A DNA stretch of 64,000 bases, taken from JAKAGZ01 sp963772675 (GTDB lineage: Bacteria > Bacteroidota > Ignavibacteria > Ignavibacteriales > Ignavibacteriaceae). The notes below the pieces were generated by a model that saw only the letters and a program-made list of their open reading frames with translations, was not told the origin of the DNA and searched no databases. Of the stretch, positions 10,358 to 18,988 are shown piece after piece (positions within the stretch are counted from its first letter, which is position 1; each line of letters starts with the position of its first letter). The DNA lies in the NCBI GenBank assembly GCA_963772675.1, contig CAVYYF010000005.1:1150129-1214128 (forward strand). Direction: 5' to 3'. The position numbers and the translations under genes were made by a program.

Positions 10358-11461
10358 ATGCAAAAGATAAAAAGAATAACCGTTAATACCGAAGGAAGAT
10401 CTTACCCGGTTATTATTGGCTCCAATTCTTTGCCACTGTTAAAAAAAGAAATAGAAAAACAAAAACTTTACAAGAACGTTTTTGTAATATTAGACGAAAG
10501 TGTTAAGAAATATTTTGTCTCTAAAATCCAAAACAATCTTAAATCATTTCCCACAAAAAAAGATATTTTCGTTTTAAAAAGGGGGGAATCGTCTAAATCT
10601 CATAGAGACCTAAAAAAGATTTATGAAGCACTTATAGCGAAAAAATACGGAAGAGATACTTTAATATTGGCTATAGGAGGTGGAGTTACAGGAGATCTGG
10701 CAGGATATGCGGCATCCACATATATGAGAGGAGTTCAGCTTATTCATGTTCCTACCACGCTTTTGGCTGATGTTGACAGCTCAATAGGGGGGAAAACCGG
10801 TATTAATTTTGGCAATAAAAAAAATATGATCGGTACTTTCTATCAGCCGCAGACTGTACTGATAGATATTGATTTTCTCCATACGCTTTCCGAAGGTGAA
10901 TTTAATTCCGGCCTGGGTGAAGTTATTAAATATGCTTTTATAACTACGAAAGATTTCTATGAATTCATATTTGAAAATTTAAATAAAATACTTTTAAAAA
11001 ATAAGCCAGTACTTGAAGAGATCATTTATGAATCTGTTTTATTCAAGTCGTCAGTAGTTGCAAAGGATGAAAAAGAATCAGGGTTGAGGAAGATATTAAA
11101 TTTCGGTCATACATTTGCTCATGCTTACGAGAGTGAATTAAATTTCAGAATTAAGCACGGAGAAGCTGTTGTTGCCGGTATTATCTCAGCGTTATACTTG
11201 TCCAACCTTAAGAAATATTTGCCGGAGAAAGAGTTAAATCAATTTTTGGCAAATCTTAGTTCAATTAAACTACCGGCCAGTTTAAAAAGCCTAGATGCTA
11301 AAAATGTGTTAAATTTTATGAATAATGATAAGAAAAACAGGGGGGGGAAAATTAATTTTATTCTGCTTAAAAATATTGGTGAAATAGTCTCTGATGTGGA
11401 AGCTGACAAGAACGAAGTTATTCAGTCCATACTATTGACGAAGAAATTTCTGAATAATTAA
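10358..11461 (+). CDS. aroB: 3-dehydroquinate synthase
   Basis: At 367 residues the length is normal. NAD-binding motif GGGVTGDLAGYAAS, the segment HVPTTLLADVDSSIGGKTGIN, GLGEVIKYAFI, NFGHTFAHAYE and HGEAV are all present, including the zinc ligands (Glu and two His). It converts DAHP to 3-dehydroquinate. Cotranscribed with aroK. The downstream secreted glycosidase follows within 30 bp and probably shares the transcript. Confidence 0.96.
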   Translation: MQKIKRITVNTEGRSYPVIIGSNSLPLLKKEIEKQKLYKNVFVILDESVKKYFVSKIQNNLKSFPTKKDIFVLKRGESSKSHRDLKKIYEALIAKKYGRDTLILAIGGGVTGDLAGYAASTYMRGVQLIHVPTTLLADVDSSIGGKTGINFGNKKNMIGTFYQPQTVLIDIDFLHTLSEGEFNSGLGEVIKYAFITTKDFYEFIFENLNKILLKNKPVLEEIIYESVLFKSSVVAKDEKESGLRKILNFGHTFAHAYESELNFRIKHGEAVVAGIISALYLSNLKKYLPEKELNQFLANLSSIKLPASLKSLDAKNVLNFMNNDKKNRGGKINFILLKNIGEIVSDVEADKNEVIQSILLTKKFLNN

Positions 11462-11487
11462 CTATGTGCCTAAAACTTTTCGATTTA

Positions 11488-12984
11488 ATGAAAAAAATAT
11501 TACTCTTATTTATTTTTATTCCGGCATTTCTTTTTGGCCAACCCAAAGAGGAAGTTCGTGCTGTATGGTTAACTACAGCATTCGGGCTAGACTGGCCAAA
11601 ATCCCACGACAAAGAAATGCAGAAAGAAGAGATTATCAATATACTTGATAAACTTAAAGGAGCTAATTTTAATACTATAATGCTCCAGGTAAGGGCAAGA
11701 GGTGATCTCATTTATCCTTCAAAAATTGAACCCTGGGCAAAATCTCTAACCGGTGAATTAGGTGAGAATCCCGGTTATGATCCTCTGAAATTTATTATTA
11801 CAGAAGTTCACAAGAGAGGAATGGAAATTCAGGCCTGGTGGAATGTATATAAAGTTTATGGAAAAGGTATACCTTCAGAATCTTCGCCTGAACACGTAGT
11901 ATTAAAATATCCTGATTTTTGCCGGGAATATCGTGATGAGTGGTGGATGGATCCCGGAATTCCCAGAGTCAGGGAATATTTGTTGAATGTGGTTATGGAA
12001 ATGGTCAGGAATTATAATATTGATGGCATTCATCTTGATTATATCAGATATCCTAATAAAAATTTTAATGATGATAAAACGTACAGGATGTTTGGAAATA
12101 ATGAAAATAAGTTTGACTGGAGAAGAGAAAATATTACGAAATTTGTTGAATCGTTGTATGACTCCATACAGTCCGTAAAACCTTATGTAAAATTGGGATG
12201 TGCACCCGTTGGTATTTATAAAAACACTGCTCAGATTAGAGGGTGGGAAGCATACTATGATACATTTCAGGATCCGGTTAAGTGGATCAAGGATAAAAAA
12301 ATGGACTATATTTCTCCTCAGACCTATTGGAAAATCGACTCATCGCCTCACTACAATCTTGTTACAAAGGATTGGGAAGCACTCATTGATAAAAGACATA
12401 TCTATCCCGGCATAGCTGTTTTTCAACTTAACAACAAAAATGAGAACTGGAGAGAGGAAGAGATATTAGCCCAAATAGATACCTTGAGAAATCAGGATAT
12501 TAAAGGCGAAGTATTTTTCAGAACTGAAGATCTGATTAATGATGAAAAAAATATTTTAACATTGATCAAACAAAGTAAATTTAGATATCCTGCAAATATT
12601 CCCGCAATGCCGTGGAAAAATAACAACAAACCCTTACCGCCGACCGGTTTGACATCGTTAAAGTACTCAAATAAAGAAGTCGGGTTATACTGGAAAAATC
12701 CCTCAAAATCGATTGATGGAGATACTGCGAGTTATATTAATATCTATGCCAGCAATAGATATCCGGTTGATACCTCTGACCCTAAAAATATTTTAGAACT
12801 TAGAGTTCCGGCTTATCGAAGTAATGTCACTTTGAATTTGCGCTCATTTCCTGCTGAGCAGTATTATCTTGTAGTTACTGCTCTCAACAGAGGCAACAAT
12901 GAAAGCATTCCTTCAAATATTACTACGTTTACAATAGATCCAATTAGTACTCCTATTGCAGTGGCAAAAGGTCAAAGCAAGTAA
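11488..12984 (+). CDS. Secreted glycosyl-hydrolase-like 10 (GHL10) family protein
   Basis: Starting at 11488 gives a clean signal peptide (MKKILLLFIFIPAFLFG); an in-frame ATG at 11464 would add eight residues before it. The body begins with EVRAVWLTTAFGLDWP, the usual start of the GHL10 (DUF187) TIM barrel, with downstream motifs MLQVRARGD, WWNVYKV, GIHLDYIRYP and ISPQTYW. The C-terminal 110 residues look like a fibronectin-III-type module. Family members act on cell-envelope polysaccharides or peptidoglycan-derived glycans; the substrate here is unknown. Probably the third gene of the aroKB transcript. Confidence 0.85.
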   Translation: MKKILLLFIFIPAFLFGQPKEEVRAVWLTTAFGLDWPKSHDKEMQKEEIINILDKLKGANFNTIMLQVRARGDLIYPSKIEPWAKSLTGELGENPGYDPLKFIITEVHKRGMEIQAWWNVYKVYGKGIPSESSPEHVVLKYPDFCREYRDEWWMDPGIPRVREYLLNVVMEMVRNYNIDGIHLDYIRYPNKNFNDDKTYRMFGNNENKFDWRRENITKFVESLYDSIQSVKPYVKLGCAPVGIYKNTAQIRGWEAYYDTFQDPVKWIKDKKMDYISPQTYWKIDSSPHYNLVTKDWEALIDKRHIYPGIAVFQLNNKNENWREEEILAQIDTLRNQDIKGEVFFRTEDLINDEKNILTLIKQSKFRYPANIPAMPWKNNNKPLPPTGLTSLKYSNKEVGLYWKNPSKSIDGDTASYINIYASNRYPVDTSDPKNILELRVPAYRSNVTLNLRSFPAEQYYLVVTALNRGNNESIPSNITTFTIDPISTPIAVAKGQSK

Positions 12985-13000
12985 TTATTTAGTCTTTTGA

Positions 13001-13090
13001 GAGGTAAAACTGTCGGATTTTGAGGGCTAAAAACCCGACAGTCTGTGTGTGCCAAATGTGAGGAATGTTGTGCTTAAAACTATTTTCAGT
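13001..13090 (+). repeat. Intergenic hairpin repeat, copy 1
   Basis: About 90 bp that recur at 13252-13346 with few differences. It starts GAGGTAAAACTGTCGG, contains an inverted repeat (ACTGTCGG at 13010-13017 and CCGACAGT at 13035-13042) and ends GTGCTTAAAACTATTTTCA. There is no T tract after the stem, so it is not a simple terminator. The end could be read as the start of a short open frame (VLKTIFS), hence a duplicated leader with the first codons of a lost gene is possible. Nothing else is visible in the 528-bp gap except copy 2. Confidence 0.75.
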
Positions 13091-13251
13091 TTATACAATT
13101 CAATTAGTGTGCCGTAGCAGCAAGTATGTTTTAATGTAATTTTCGAATAAAAAGTAATCTATTATTGAGATATCCGGTAACAATTACATTATCTGATGCA
13201 ATATTACCAGTAAAAAAAGCTATTTATTAACGTTTTTATTAAATTTTTTAG

Positions 13252-13346
13252 GGAGGTAAAACTGTCGGATTTTGAGGGCTAAAAAACCCGACAGTTTTGG
13301 TGTGTGCCAATTTGTGTGAGGGTGTTATGCTTAAAACTATTTTCAA
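13252..13346 (+). repeat. Intergenic hairpin repeat, copy 2
   Basis: Second copy of the element at 13001-13090. The stem is longer here (AAAACTGTCGG at 13258-13268, with CCGACAGTTTT at 13288-13298) and the right end reads ATGCTTAAAACTATTTTCA before an in-frame TAG, that is MLKTIFK and stop. Confidence 0.75.
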
Positions 13347-13512
13347 ATAGGGTCCCGCAAGTTATATGCCATTTAATAATCATTAAAATAGAATGAATTT
13401 GGACTATTTACTTATTACTTGTAGCCAAATAAGAAATTATTACATATATAATAATTATACTGTTGTAAATTTTACTGCTGGGGAAATTTGGAAGATAAAT
13501 GCAGGAATTGTT

Positions 13513-14715
13513 TCAGGCTTTGTTTAACATAATTCTAAATGTTGTGCCCACACCAGGAACTGAGGTTTTAACGGATATTTTACCACCGTGGTAATCTTCA
13601 ATTATTCTTTTTGATAGGCTTAACCCAAGTCCCCAGCCCCTTCGCTTAGTGCTGTAGCCCGGCCTGAATATGTCTTTTCTTCTTTTTAGATCAATACCCT
13701 TGCCATTATCAGATACTTCAATATCGACTAATTTCCTCCCATCATTGATAGATATAATGATCTGTCCTTTCTTGTTTTCAATTGCATCCAGAGCATTTTT
13801 TATGAGATTTTCGATCACCCATTCAAATAACTCAGTGTTAATTTTTGCCTTAATATTTTCATCGCCTGTTATTTTCAATTCAACGTTTTTACCAGTCTGA
13901 GGTAATCTTCTTTCAAAATAGTTTATTACGTTGCGTATTTCAGAAAAAACAACCTTCGGCTTAATTTCGGGCGTTGCCCCTATTTTTGAAAATCTGTAAG
14001 TAATCTTTTGAAGTTTTTCAACATCATCATCTATTTCATCCGCTATGTCAAGAACTTTATCTTTATCGCCATAATTTATTTTCAACATTTCAAGCCAACC
14101 CATCAAACTCGAAATTGGAGTCCCGAACTGATGAGCTGTTTCTTTTGCCATTCCAACCCAGATGTTACTTTGTTCATTACTTTTAATATTGCTGAAGCCA
14201 ATGTAGCCGAGTATAATAAATAAAGCAGCTATAATTATTTGTAGAAAGGGATAAAATTTAAGTTGATTAATTAAATCTGAATCACCATAGTGGATCTTAT
14301 TTAATATTACTGTATCAGCGTAAGTAACTACAATGGGAGGGTGAATTTTATCCATTCCTTTTATTTTTTCTGAAAAAAACTTGTCGAGTTCTTTTTGTGA
14401 AAGGGTTGAATCGTAACTAATATTTTTAATATTGTCCGTGCTTTTAACTTTGTCATTAGCATCTGTCATTATTAATGGGAAATCAATTGGTTTAATAACA
14501 TTGTCAAAAAGAAATGTGATGTCAGAATCCTGTGAAAAGGAATTGGCAACGTACTCAATACTTTTGGCATATAGTTGAACTATCTGTCGTTCTTTTTCCT
14601 GTAGCTTTGAGACAAGATTTTGGGTGTAGTAAAGAGTCCCGCTGGCAATAATAAGAGCGATTATCAGCAGGGAGACTTTAAATTTCAATGAAGTTGGTCC
14701 TTTGGACATCTTCAT
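13513..14715 (-). CDS. Sensor histidine kinase
   Basis: The 400-residue protein has membrane segments at about 10-30 and 155-175 enclosing a periplasmic sensor of some 120 residues. A HisKA region with the phosphoacceptor in AKETAHQFGTPISSL follows, then a HATPase_c domain with N box (ENLIKNALDAIENK), G1 (DNGKGID) and G2 (GWGLGLSLSKRI). The HQFGTP form of the H box is common in Bacteroidota. No response regulator is adjacent; purA lies 56 bp upstream on the same strand, so it may be transcribed with purA. Signal unknown. Confidence 0.92.
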   Translation of the reverse strand: MKMSKGPTSLKFKVSLLIIALIIASGTLYYTQNLVSKLQEKERQIVQLYAKSIEYVANSFSQDSDITFLFDNVIKPIDFPLIMTDANDKVKSTDNIKNISYDSTLSQKELDKFFSEKIKGMDKIHPPIVVTYADTVILNKIHYGDSDLINQLKFYPFLQIIIAALFIILGYIGFSNIKSNEQSNIWVGMAKETAHQFGTPISSLMGWLEMLKINYGDKDKVLDIADEIDDDVEKLQKITYRFSKIGATPEIKPKVVFSEIRNVINYFERRLPQTGKNVELKITGDENIKAKINTELFEWVIENLIKNALDAIENKKGQIIISINDGRKLVDIEVSDNGKGIDLKRRKDIFRPGYSTKRRGWGLGLSLSKRIIEDYHGGKISVKTSVPGVGTTFRIMLNKA

Positions 14716-14771
14716 CTTTGTGGATCCATATTGGTAAAGTAAATTTTTAGCTAAAATTGTTTTGCAATCTA

Positions 14772-16046
14772 TCAGGAGGAAGTATAAAATGTTTGTTCCC
14801 TTTTCGGTCCTACTGATACAATGTCAATTTTTATTCCTGACTTTTCAGAAATAAAAGCCAGGTATTTTTTTGTATTTTCAGGCAGATCCTTAAAACTAAG
14901 ACATTTGGTAATATCTGATTTCCAGCCTGACAAGGATTCATAAACCGGTTCTACTGTTGAAAGTCTGTCAACATCAGTAGGATATGATTTAATCAATTTT
15001 CCATCAAGCTTATAACCAGTACATACCTTTATCTCATCGAAATCGCTTAATACATCCAATTTTGTTATTGCAACCGAGTCAATCCCATTAATCATTGCGG
15101 AATATTTGACAAGCACAGCATCAAACCAGCCGCATCTTCTAGGCCTGCCGGTCGTTGCGCCATATTCTGCTCCTATTTTTCTTAACTTTTCACCGTCACT
15201 GTCGAGTAGTTCCGTTGGAAATGGTCCGTTTCCTACGCGAGTTGTGTAAGCTTTTACAATACCTATAACATTATCAATTTTTGTAGGTGGAATACCCGTT
15301 CCTGTGCATGCACCTCCAGATGTTGGGCTTGATGAAGTTACAAATGGATAAGTGCCGTGGTCAACATCAAGCAAAGCTCCCTGTGCACCTTCGAGAAGAA
15401 TTGATTTCCCATTGTCAATTGCTTCGTTCAAAAATGCGGGTACGTCTTTTATGTATTTGTCGATTGCTTTGTCAAAAGCAAGATACCTTTCGATTATTTC
15501 CTCAACGTCAAGTCCCTTGTTGTCATATATTTTTTCGAGCAGCTTATTTTTCTCTTCTAAATTTTTCCTGATCTTTTCTTCAAGTGCTTTTTTATTCAGG
15601 AGGTCAACAATTCTGATACCTTTTCTTGCAAACTTATCAATGTAACAAGGACCAATACCTCTTCCTGTAGTACCAATTTTATTGTTGCCCTGTTCGCTGA
15701 TTGAATCAAGGAGTTTGTGGTAAGGCATAATTAAGTGGGCATTATGGCTTATAAAAAGCCTCCCATCAACTTTAATATTATTTTTCTCAAGCAGAGCAAT
15801 TTCATCAAGCAGAGCAGTTGGATCGATTACAACTCCATTACCGATAACACAGGTAACATTTTCTCTTAAAATTCCGGAAGGAATAAGGTGAAGAATATAT
15901 TGCTTTTCGCCTATTTCAACTGTATGACCGGCATTTGCGCCGCCCTGGTATCTTGTTACAATATCAAAATTCTCACTGAGTATATCAACGATTTTTCCTT
16001 TGCCTTCATCACCCCACTGGCTTCCTACTAGAATTGTAACGCTCAT
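14772..16046 (-). CDS. purA: Adenylosuccinate synthetase
   Basis: A 424-residue protein with the family N-terminus GSQWGDEGKGKIVD, then GGANAGHTVE, IGTTGRGIGPCYIDK, LLEGAQGALLDVDHGTYP and GRPRRCGWFDAV. It joins IMP and aspartate with GTP on the way to AMP. A terminator-like hairpin separates it from the STAS gene upstream, so it probably has its own promoter. Confidence 0.97.
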   Translation of the reverse strand: MSVTILVGSQWGDEGKGKIVDILSENFDIVTRYQGGANAGHTVEIGEKQYILHLIPSGILRENVTCVIGNGVVIDPTALLDEIALLEKNNIKVDGRLFISHNAHLIMPYHKLLDSISEQGNNKIGTTGRGIGPCYIDKFARKGIRIVDLLNKKALEEKIRKNLEEKNKLLEKIYDNKGLDVEEIIERYLAFDKAIDKYIKDVPAFLNEAIDNGKSILLEGAQGALLDVDHGTYPFVTSSSPTSGGACTGTGIPPTKIDNVIGIVKAYTTRVGNGPFPTELLDSDGEKLRKIGAEYGATTGRPRRCGWFDAVLVKYSAMINGIDSVAITKLDVLSDFDEIKVCTGYKLDGKLIKSYPTDVDRLSTVEPVYESLSGWKSDITKCLSFKDLPENTKKYLAFISEKSGIKIDIVSVGPKREQTFYTSS

Positions 16047-16078
16047 TTGGGATCCTGTTTTTTAAAATTGAACAAAAT

Positions 16079-16111
16079 AAAAACTCCGAATCAGAATAAA
16101 CCCGGAGTTTT
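16079..16111 (-). terminator. Intrinsic terminator of the STAS gene
   Basis: On the minus strand the stem AAAACTCCG / CGGAGTTTTT (plus-strand arms near 16079-16088 and 16103-16111) is followed by a T-rich tail, about 30 bp past the STAS stop at 16140 and before purA. Confidence 0.75.
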
Positions 16112-16139
16112 AAATCGATAAAAAATTTTGGGTAAGGAG

Positions 16140-16481
16140 TTAGTTTGAAAAACTTTTTACTGCCTCATCGACAGAATCATAGGATTCGAAAATAGTAATG
16201 AGTTTAGTTATTATAAGCAAACTTTCGATTTTATCAGTTGCTCCGGCAAGCTTTAAGAATCCATCATTTTTTTTCATTGTGGTCAGACCACTGATAAGCA
16301 TTCCAAGACCGGAACTATTCATGAATTTCACATCTGATAAATCCAGCACTATTTTCTTCTTATCTTCATCTATAAGCTTGTGTAATAAACCGTTAAAATC
16401 CTTGGTGTCTTCGCCGCCCATCACATTTCCCTTTAACCCTATTATCACAGCTTCGTACTTTTCACTGGTTTTTATTTTCAT
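16140..16481 (-). CDS. STAS-domain anti-sigma factor antagonist
   Basis: This 113-residue single-domain protein has the STAS signature VLDLSDVKFMNSSGLGML, with candidate phosphorylation serines at residues 56-57. Such proteins bind and titrate a HATPase anti-sigma kinase when dephosphorylated. A good ribosome binding site (AGGAG) precedes the ATG at 16481. No kinase or phosphatase is adjacent, but a full partner-switching set lies 2.5 kb away at 18989-26177; whether they communicate is unknown. Confidence 0.9.
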   Translation of the reverse strand: MKIKTSEKYEAVIIGLKGNVMGGEDTKDFNGLLHKLIDEDKKKIVLDLSDVKFMNSSGLGMLISGLTTMKKNDGFLKLAGATDKIESLLIITKLITIFESYDSVDEAVKSFSN

Positions 16482-16634
16482 GAAAACTCCTAAATTTTTC
16501 TGTTTAATTTAATGAGAAGGCGCTATTTATGCAACTAACTAATTATATTTATTAAGTTATAATATAGCAGATTTTTAGGATAGTTGTTAATAGCTATTTT
16601 ACGGAACTAATAATTTACTATGGCGTCTAAATAA

Positions 16635-17231
16635 ATGAGATTAAGAAATAAAAAAGTTGTATTGCAATACGCAAATTCCTCTCAAAATCGTGATGATGAT
16701 TTTTCGCTAATTAAGAGATTTATTGACGGAGATGAGTCTACCTTTAGTGTACTTATGCAAAAACATAAGGAAAAGGTCAGGAATATCATTTATTTAACTA
16801 TTGGGAATGCTAATACTGTAGACGATCTTTCACAGGATGTTTTTATTACAGTTTATAAAAACCTGGTTCATTTCAGGTTTGAATGCCAGTTTACGACCTG
16901 GCTTTACAGAATTGCTGTAAATAAGTGTAAGGATCACTTAAGAAAGATGAAAGTAAGAAATATTTTTATACCTCTAAAGGAATCTGGCTCAGAACCAGTT
17001 TATTCTGGTGGAGAAATAAAAGAAGAAAAGGAAATCGTGAGAAAAGCTATATCAAAACTTCCGGATAAATTAAGAATCCCATTATTGCTGAAGGATATTG
17101 AAGGCTTCAGCTATCAGGAAATTGCAGAATTTGTTCAATGTGAGATCGGTACTGTGAAATCGAGAATATTCAGAGCGCGGGAAAGCTTAAGAAAATTACT
17201 AAAGCCTTATGAACAGGAATTATTGACATGA
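16635..17231 (+). CDS. ECF-type RNA polymerase sigma factor
   Basis: 198 residues with sigma region 2 (DDLSQDVFITVYKNL and FTTWLYRIAVNKCKDHLRK) and region 4 (LPDKLRIPLLLKDIEGFSYQEIA, in part, then GTVKSRIFRARESLR). The stop overlaps the start of the next gene (ATGA), the usual arrangement for a sigma factor and its regulator. Target promoters cannot be told from the window. Confidence 0.94.
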   Translation: MRLRNKKVVLQYANSSQNRDDDFSLIKRFIDGDESTFSVLMQKHKEKVRNIIYLTIGNANTVDDLSQDVFITVYKNLVHFRFECQFTTWLYRIAVNKCKDHLRKMKVRNIFIPLKESGSEPVYSGGEIKEEKEIVRKAISKLPDKLRIPLLLKDIEGFSYQEIAEFVQCEIGTVKSRIFRARESLRKLLKPYEQELLT

Positions 17232-18796
17232 GAAAAATAAGTGAAAAAGATATTGAATTAATATCGGCATATATCGACGGCGAATTATCTGAAAATGAAA
17301 TAGAACTGGTAAAGAAGAAAATTTCAGAATTATCAGAATTACGTGATAAATTTGAAGAGTTGAAAAGAATAAAAAAACTCACCTCGGATTCGTTTGGTAC
17401 TTTACCTGAAGCCCAGTATTTTGAAACAAGGGTGATGCAAAGCATTCATTCGGGAAATTCAACTAAGCATAAATTGAAAAAGTGGACACCGGCTATTGGT
17501 TTTACAATACTTGCAATCGGATTGATGTTAGTTCTAAAATTTAATCCCGGTGTACTTGATAGACTTCTTGAAACACAAAAAACAAAAATAGCAGGTTTCT
17601 ATCAACAAAATTTGAGGCCTTTGCTTTACACAGCAAATCTTACTAATGAGGATATATTTAATTTTGCTTTTTATAAACAATTGCCTTTGGATAAATCCTC
17701 CAATCAATTTATCCAGTTGGGAACTGATAGCAGCGGTCAGGAATTCTTTGAAATAAAAAAGTCCAGTGATGTTCCATCAACCAACAACCTTGATAGATTT
17801 ATCTCAGCCCTCAAACTTAATCAGACTCAAAAGGAACAAGTGGACTCAATAATTGGTGCTTATGCCGGGTACCTTCAGTCACAAATTTTGGTTAATAATA
17901 AAAATACGGTAGCGATAAATCGGGATTTATGGAATTATAATAAAGCGCTTGTCGCTGATCTTTATGCTTATGCATCGAAAGCAAAAGGAAAAGAGTTGGG
18001 TAGAATTATACCTGCCAGCTATAGAGTTGTTGATCCTTCTACGATTGAAAGAGTTGTCAGGGAAGTTAAAGCATCAAATAATGATGATTATATATTCTTT
18101 ACAGCTGACACAATTTTTTCAGAAAAATATGCGCTTGATAAAGTAAAACTCAAAAAGGAAATGGATGAACTGAAAAAGAATTTTGATAGTTTGAAAAAAG
18201 GGAAGGAAAATTATAATTATAATTTCAATTTCTCGTCTGACAGTAATATAAATAAAAATAAATATTCATTTAAGTTTGATTCTACCTGGAAGAAAAAGTT
18301 TTCAGTTATAGTCGATTCAAATATTTGCAGAGTTCATATTCCCAGAATTATAGTTTCTCCTCCAAATATGCCTAATTTTGACAGCATCTTTTCTAATATG
18401 CATCTGGAAAAAGTAACTGAAATGATGAAGGATTTTACATTCGAAATGCCAAAAAATTTTCCTCAAAAGGGTGGAGAGTTCAAAATGCAGTACAAAGTGG
18501 GAGATTCTTTGAATACTTTTAAATTCAAGATGGATGCTATAAATGTTGATTCCCTTGTAAAATCAAGTTTGAAGGTGCTGGATTCCTTGCATATTTATGT
18601 GCCCAAAAATTTTAATATCAATTTAGATTCTCTGACAAATAATAAATTCCACTTCAACTTCAATGATTCAGTAATGAATTGGAATAACAAAAAATATAAA
18701 AAACAGATGAAAGAATATCAGAAAGAGTTGAAAAAGCTTCGCGAGGAGCTAAAGAAAGAAGAGAAAGACCAATTGCCTGATACAGCGAAAAGCTAA
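17228..18796 (+). CDS. Putative membrane anti-sigma factor with long periplasmic domain
   Basis: Overlaps the ECF sigma gene by 4 bp. The N-terminal 60 residues (ISAYIDGELSENE) resemble the anti-sigma helical bundle but lack the HxxxCxxC zinc motif. One membrane helix lies near residues 85-102. The remaining 420 residues are predicted outside the cytoplasm, rich in Asn, Phe, Lys and Asp with repeated FNFN and DSLxxx patterns, and end in a charged coiled-coil (KQMKEYQKELKKLREELKK). Role as anti-sigma factor is inferred from position and N-terminus; the large C-terminal part matches nothing recognised. Confidence 0.68.
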   Translation: MRKISEKDIELISAYIDGELSENEIELVKKKISELSELRDKFEELKRIKKLTSDSFGTLPEAQYFETRVMQSIHSGNSTKHKLKKWTPAIGFTILAIGLMLVLKFNPGVLDRLLETQKTKIAGFYQQNLRPLLYTANLTNEDIFNFAFYKQLPLDKSSNQFIQLGTDSSGQEFFEIKKSSDVPSTNNLDRFISALKLNQTQKEQVDSIIGAYAGYLQSQILVNNKNTVAINRDLWNYNKALVADLYAYASKAKGKELGRIIPASYRVVDPSTIERVVREVKASNNDDYIFFTADTIFSEKYALDKVKLKKEMDELKKNFDSLKKGKENYNYNFNFSSDSNINKNKYSFKFDSTWKKKFSVIVDSNICRVHIPRIIVSPPNMPNFDSIFSNMHLEKVTEMMKDFTFEMPKNFPQKGGEFKMQYKVGDSLNTFKFKMDAINVDSLVKSSLKVLDSLHIYVPKNFNINLDSLTNNKFHFNFNDSVMNWNNKKYKKQMKEYQKELKKLREELKKEEKDQLPDTAKS

Positions 18797-18988
18797 TATT
18801 GCTCTATAATACCCTATTGCGTCTAAACAGCTTATATTGCTGCCATCCTTATTTTCTTCCGTTCATATAATCTATCTTTACTAAGTTGTATAGCAGCTAT
18901 AATTTCAAATTCAAATGCCCAAAAAATGTTATTTTGTGAGGTAAAACTCAGGCTTTATAATTAGTGAGAATGGGATAACTAATAATTT

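Noticed and set aside
13006..13045. Terminator of the GHL10 gene
   Set aside because: The stem is strong but is followed by CTGTGTGTGCC rather than a T tract, and the same unit is repeated 250 bp away without a gene before it.
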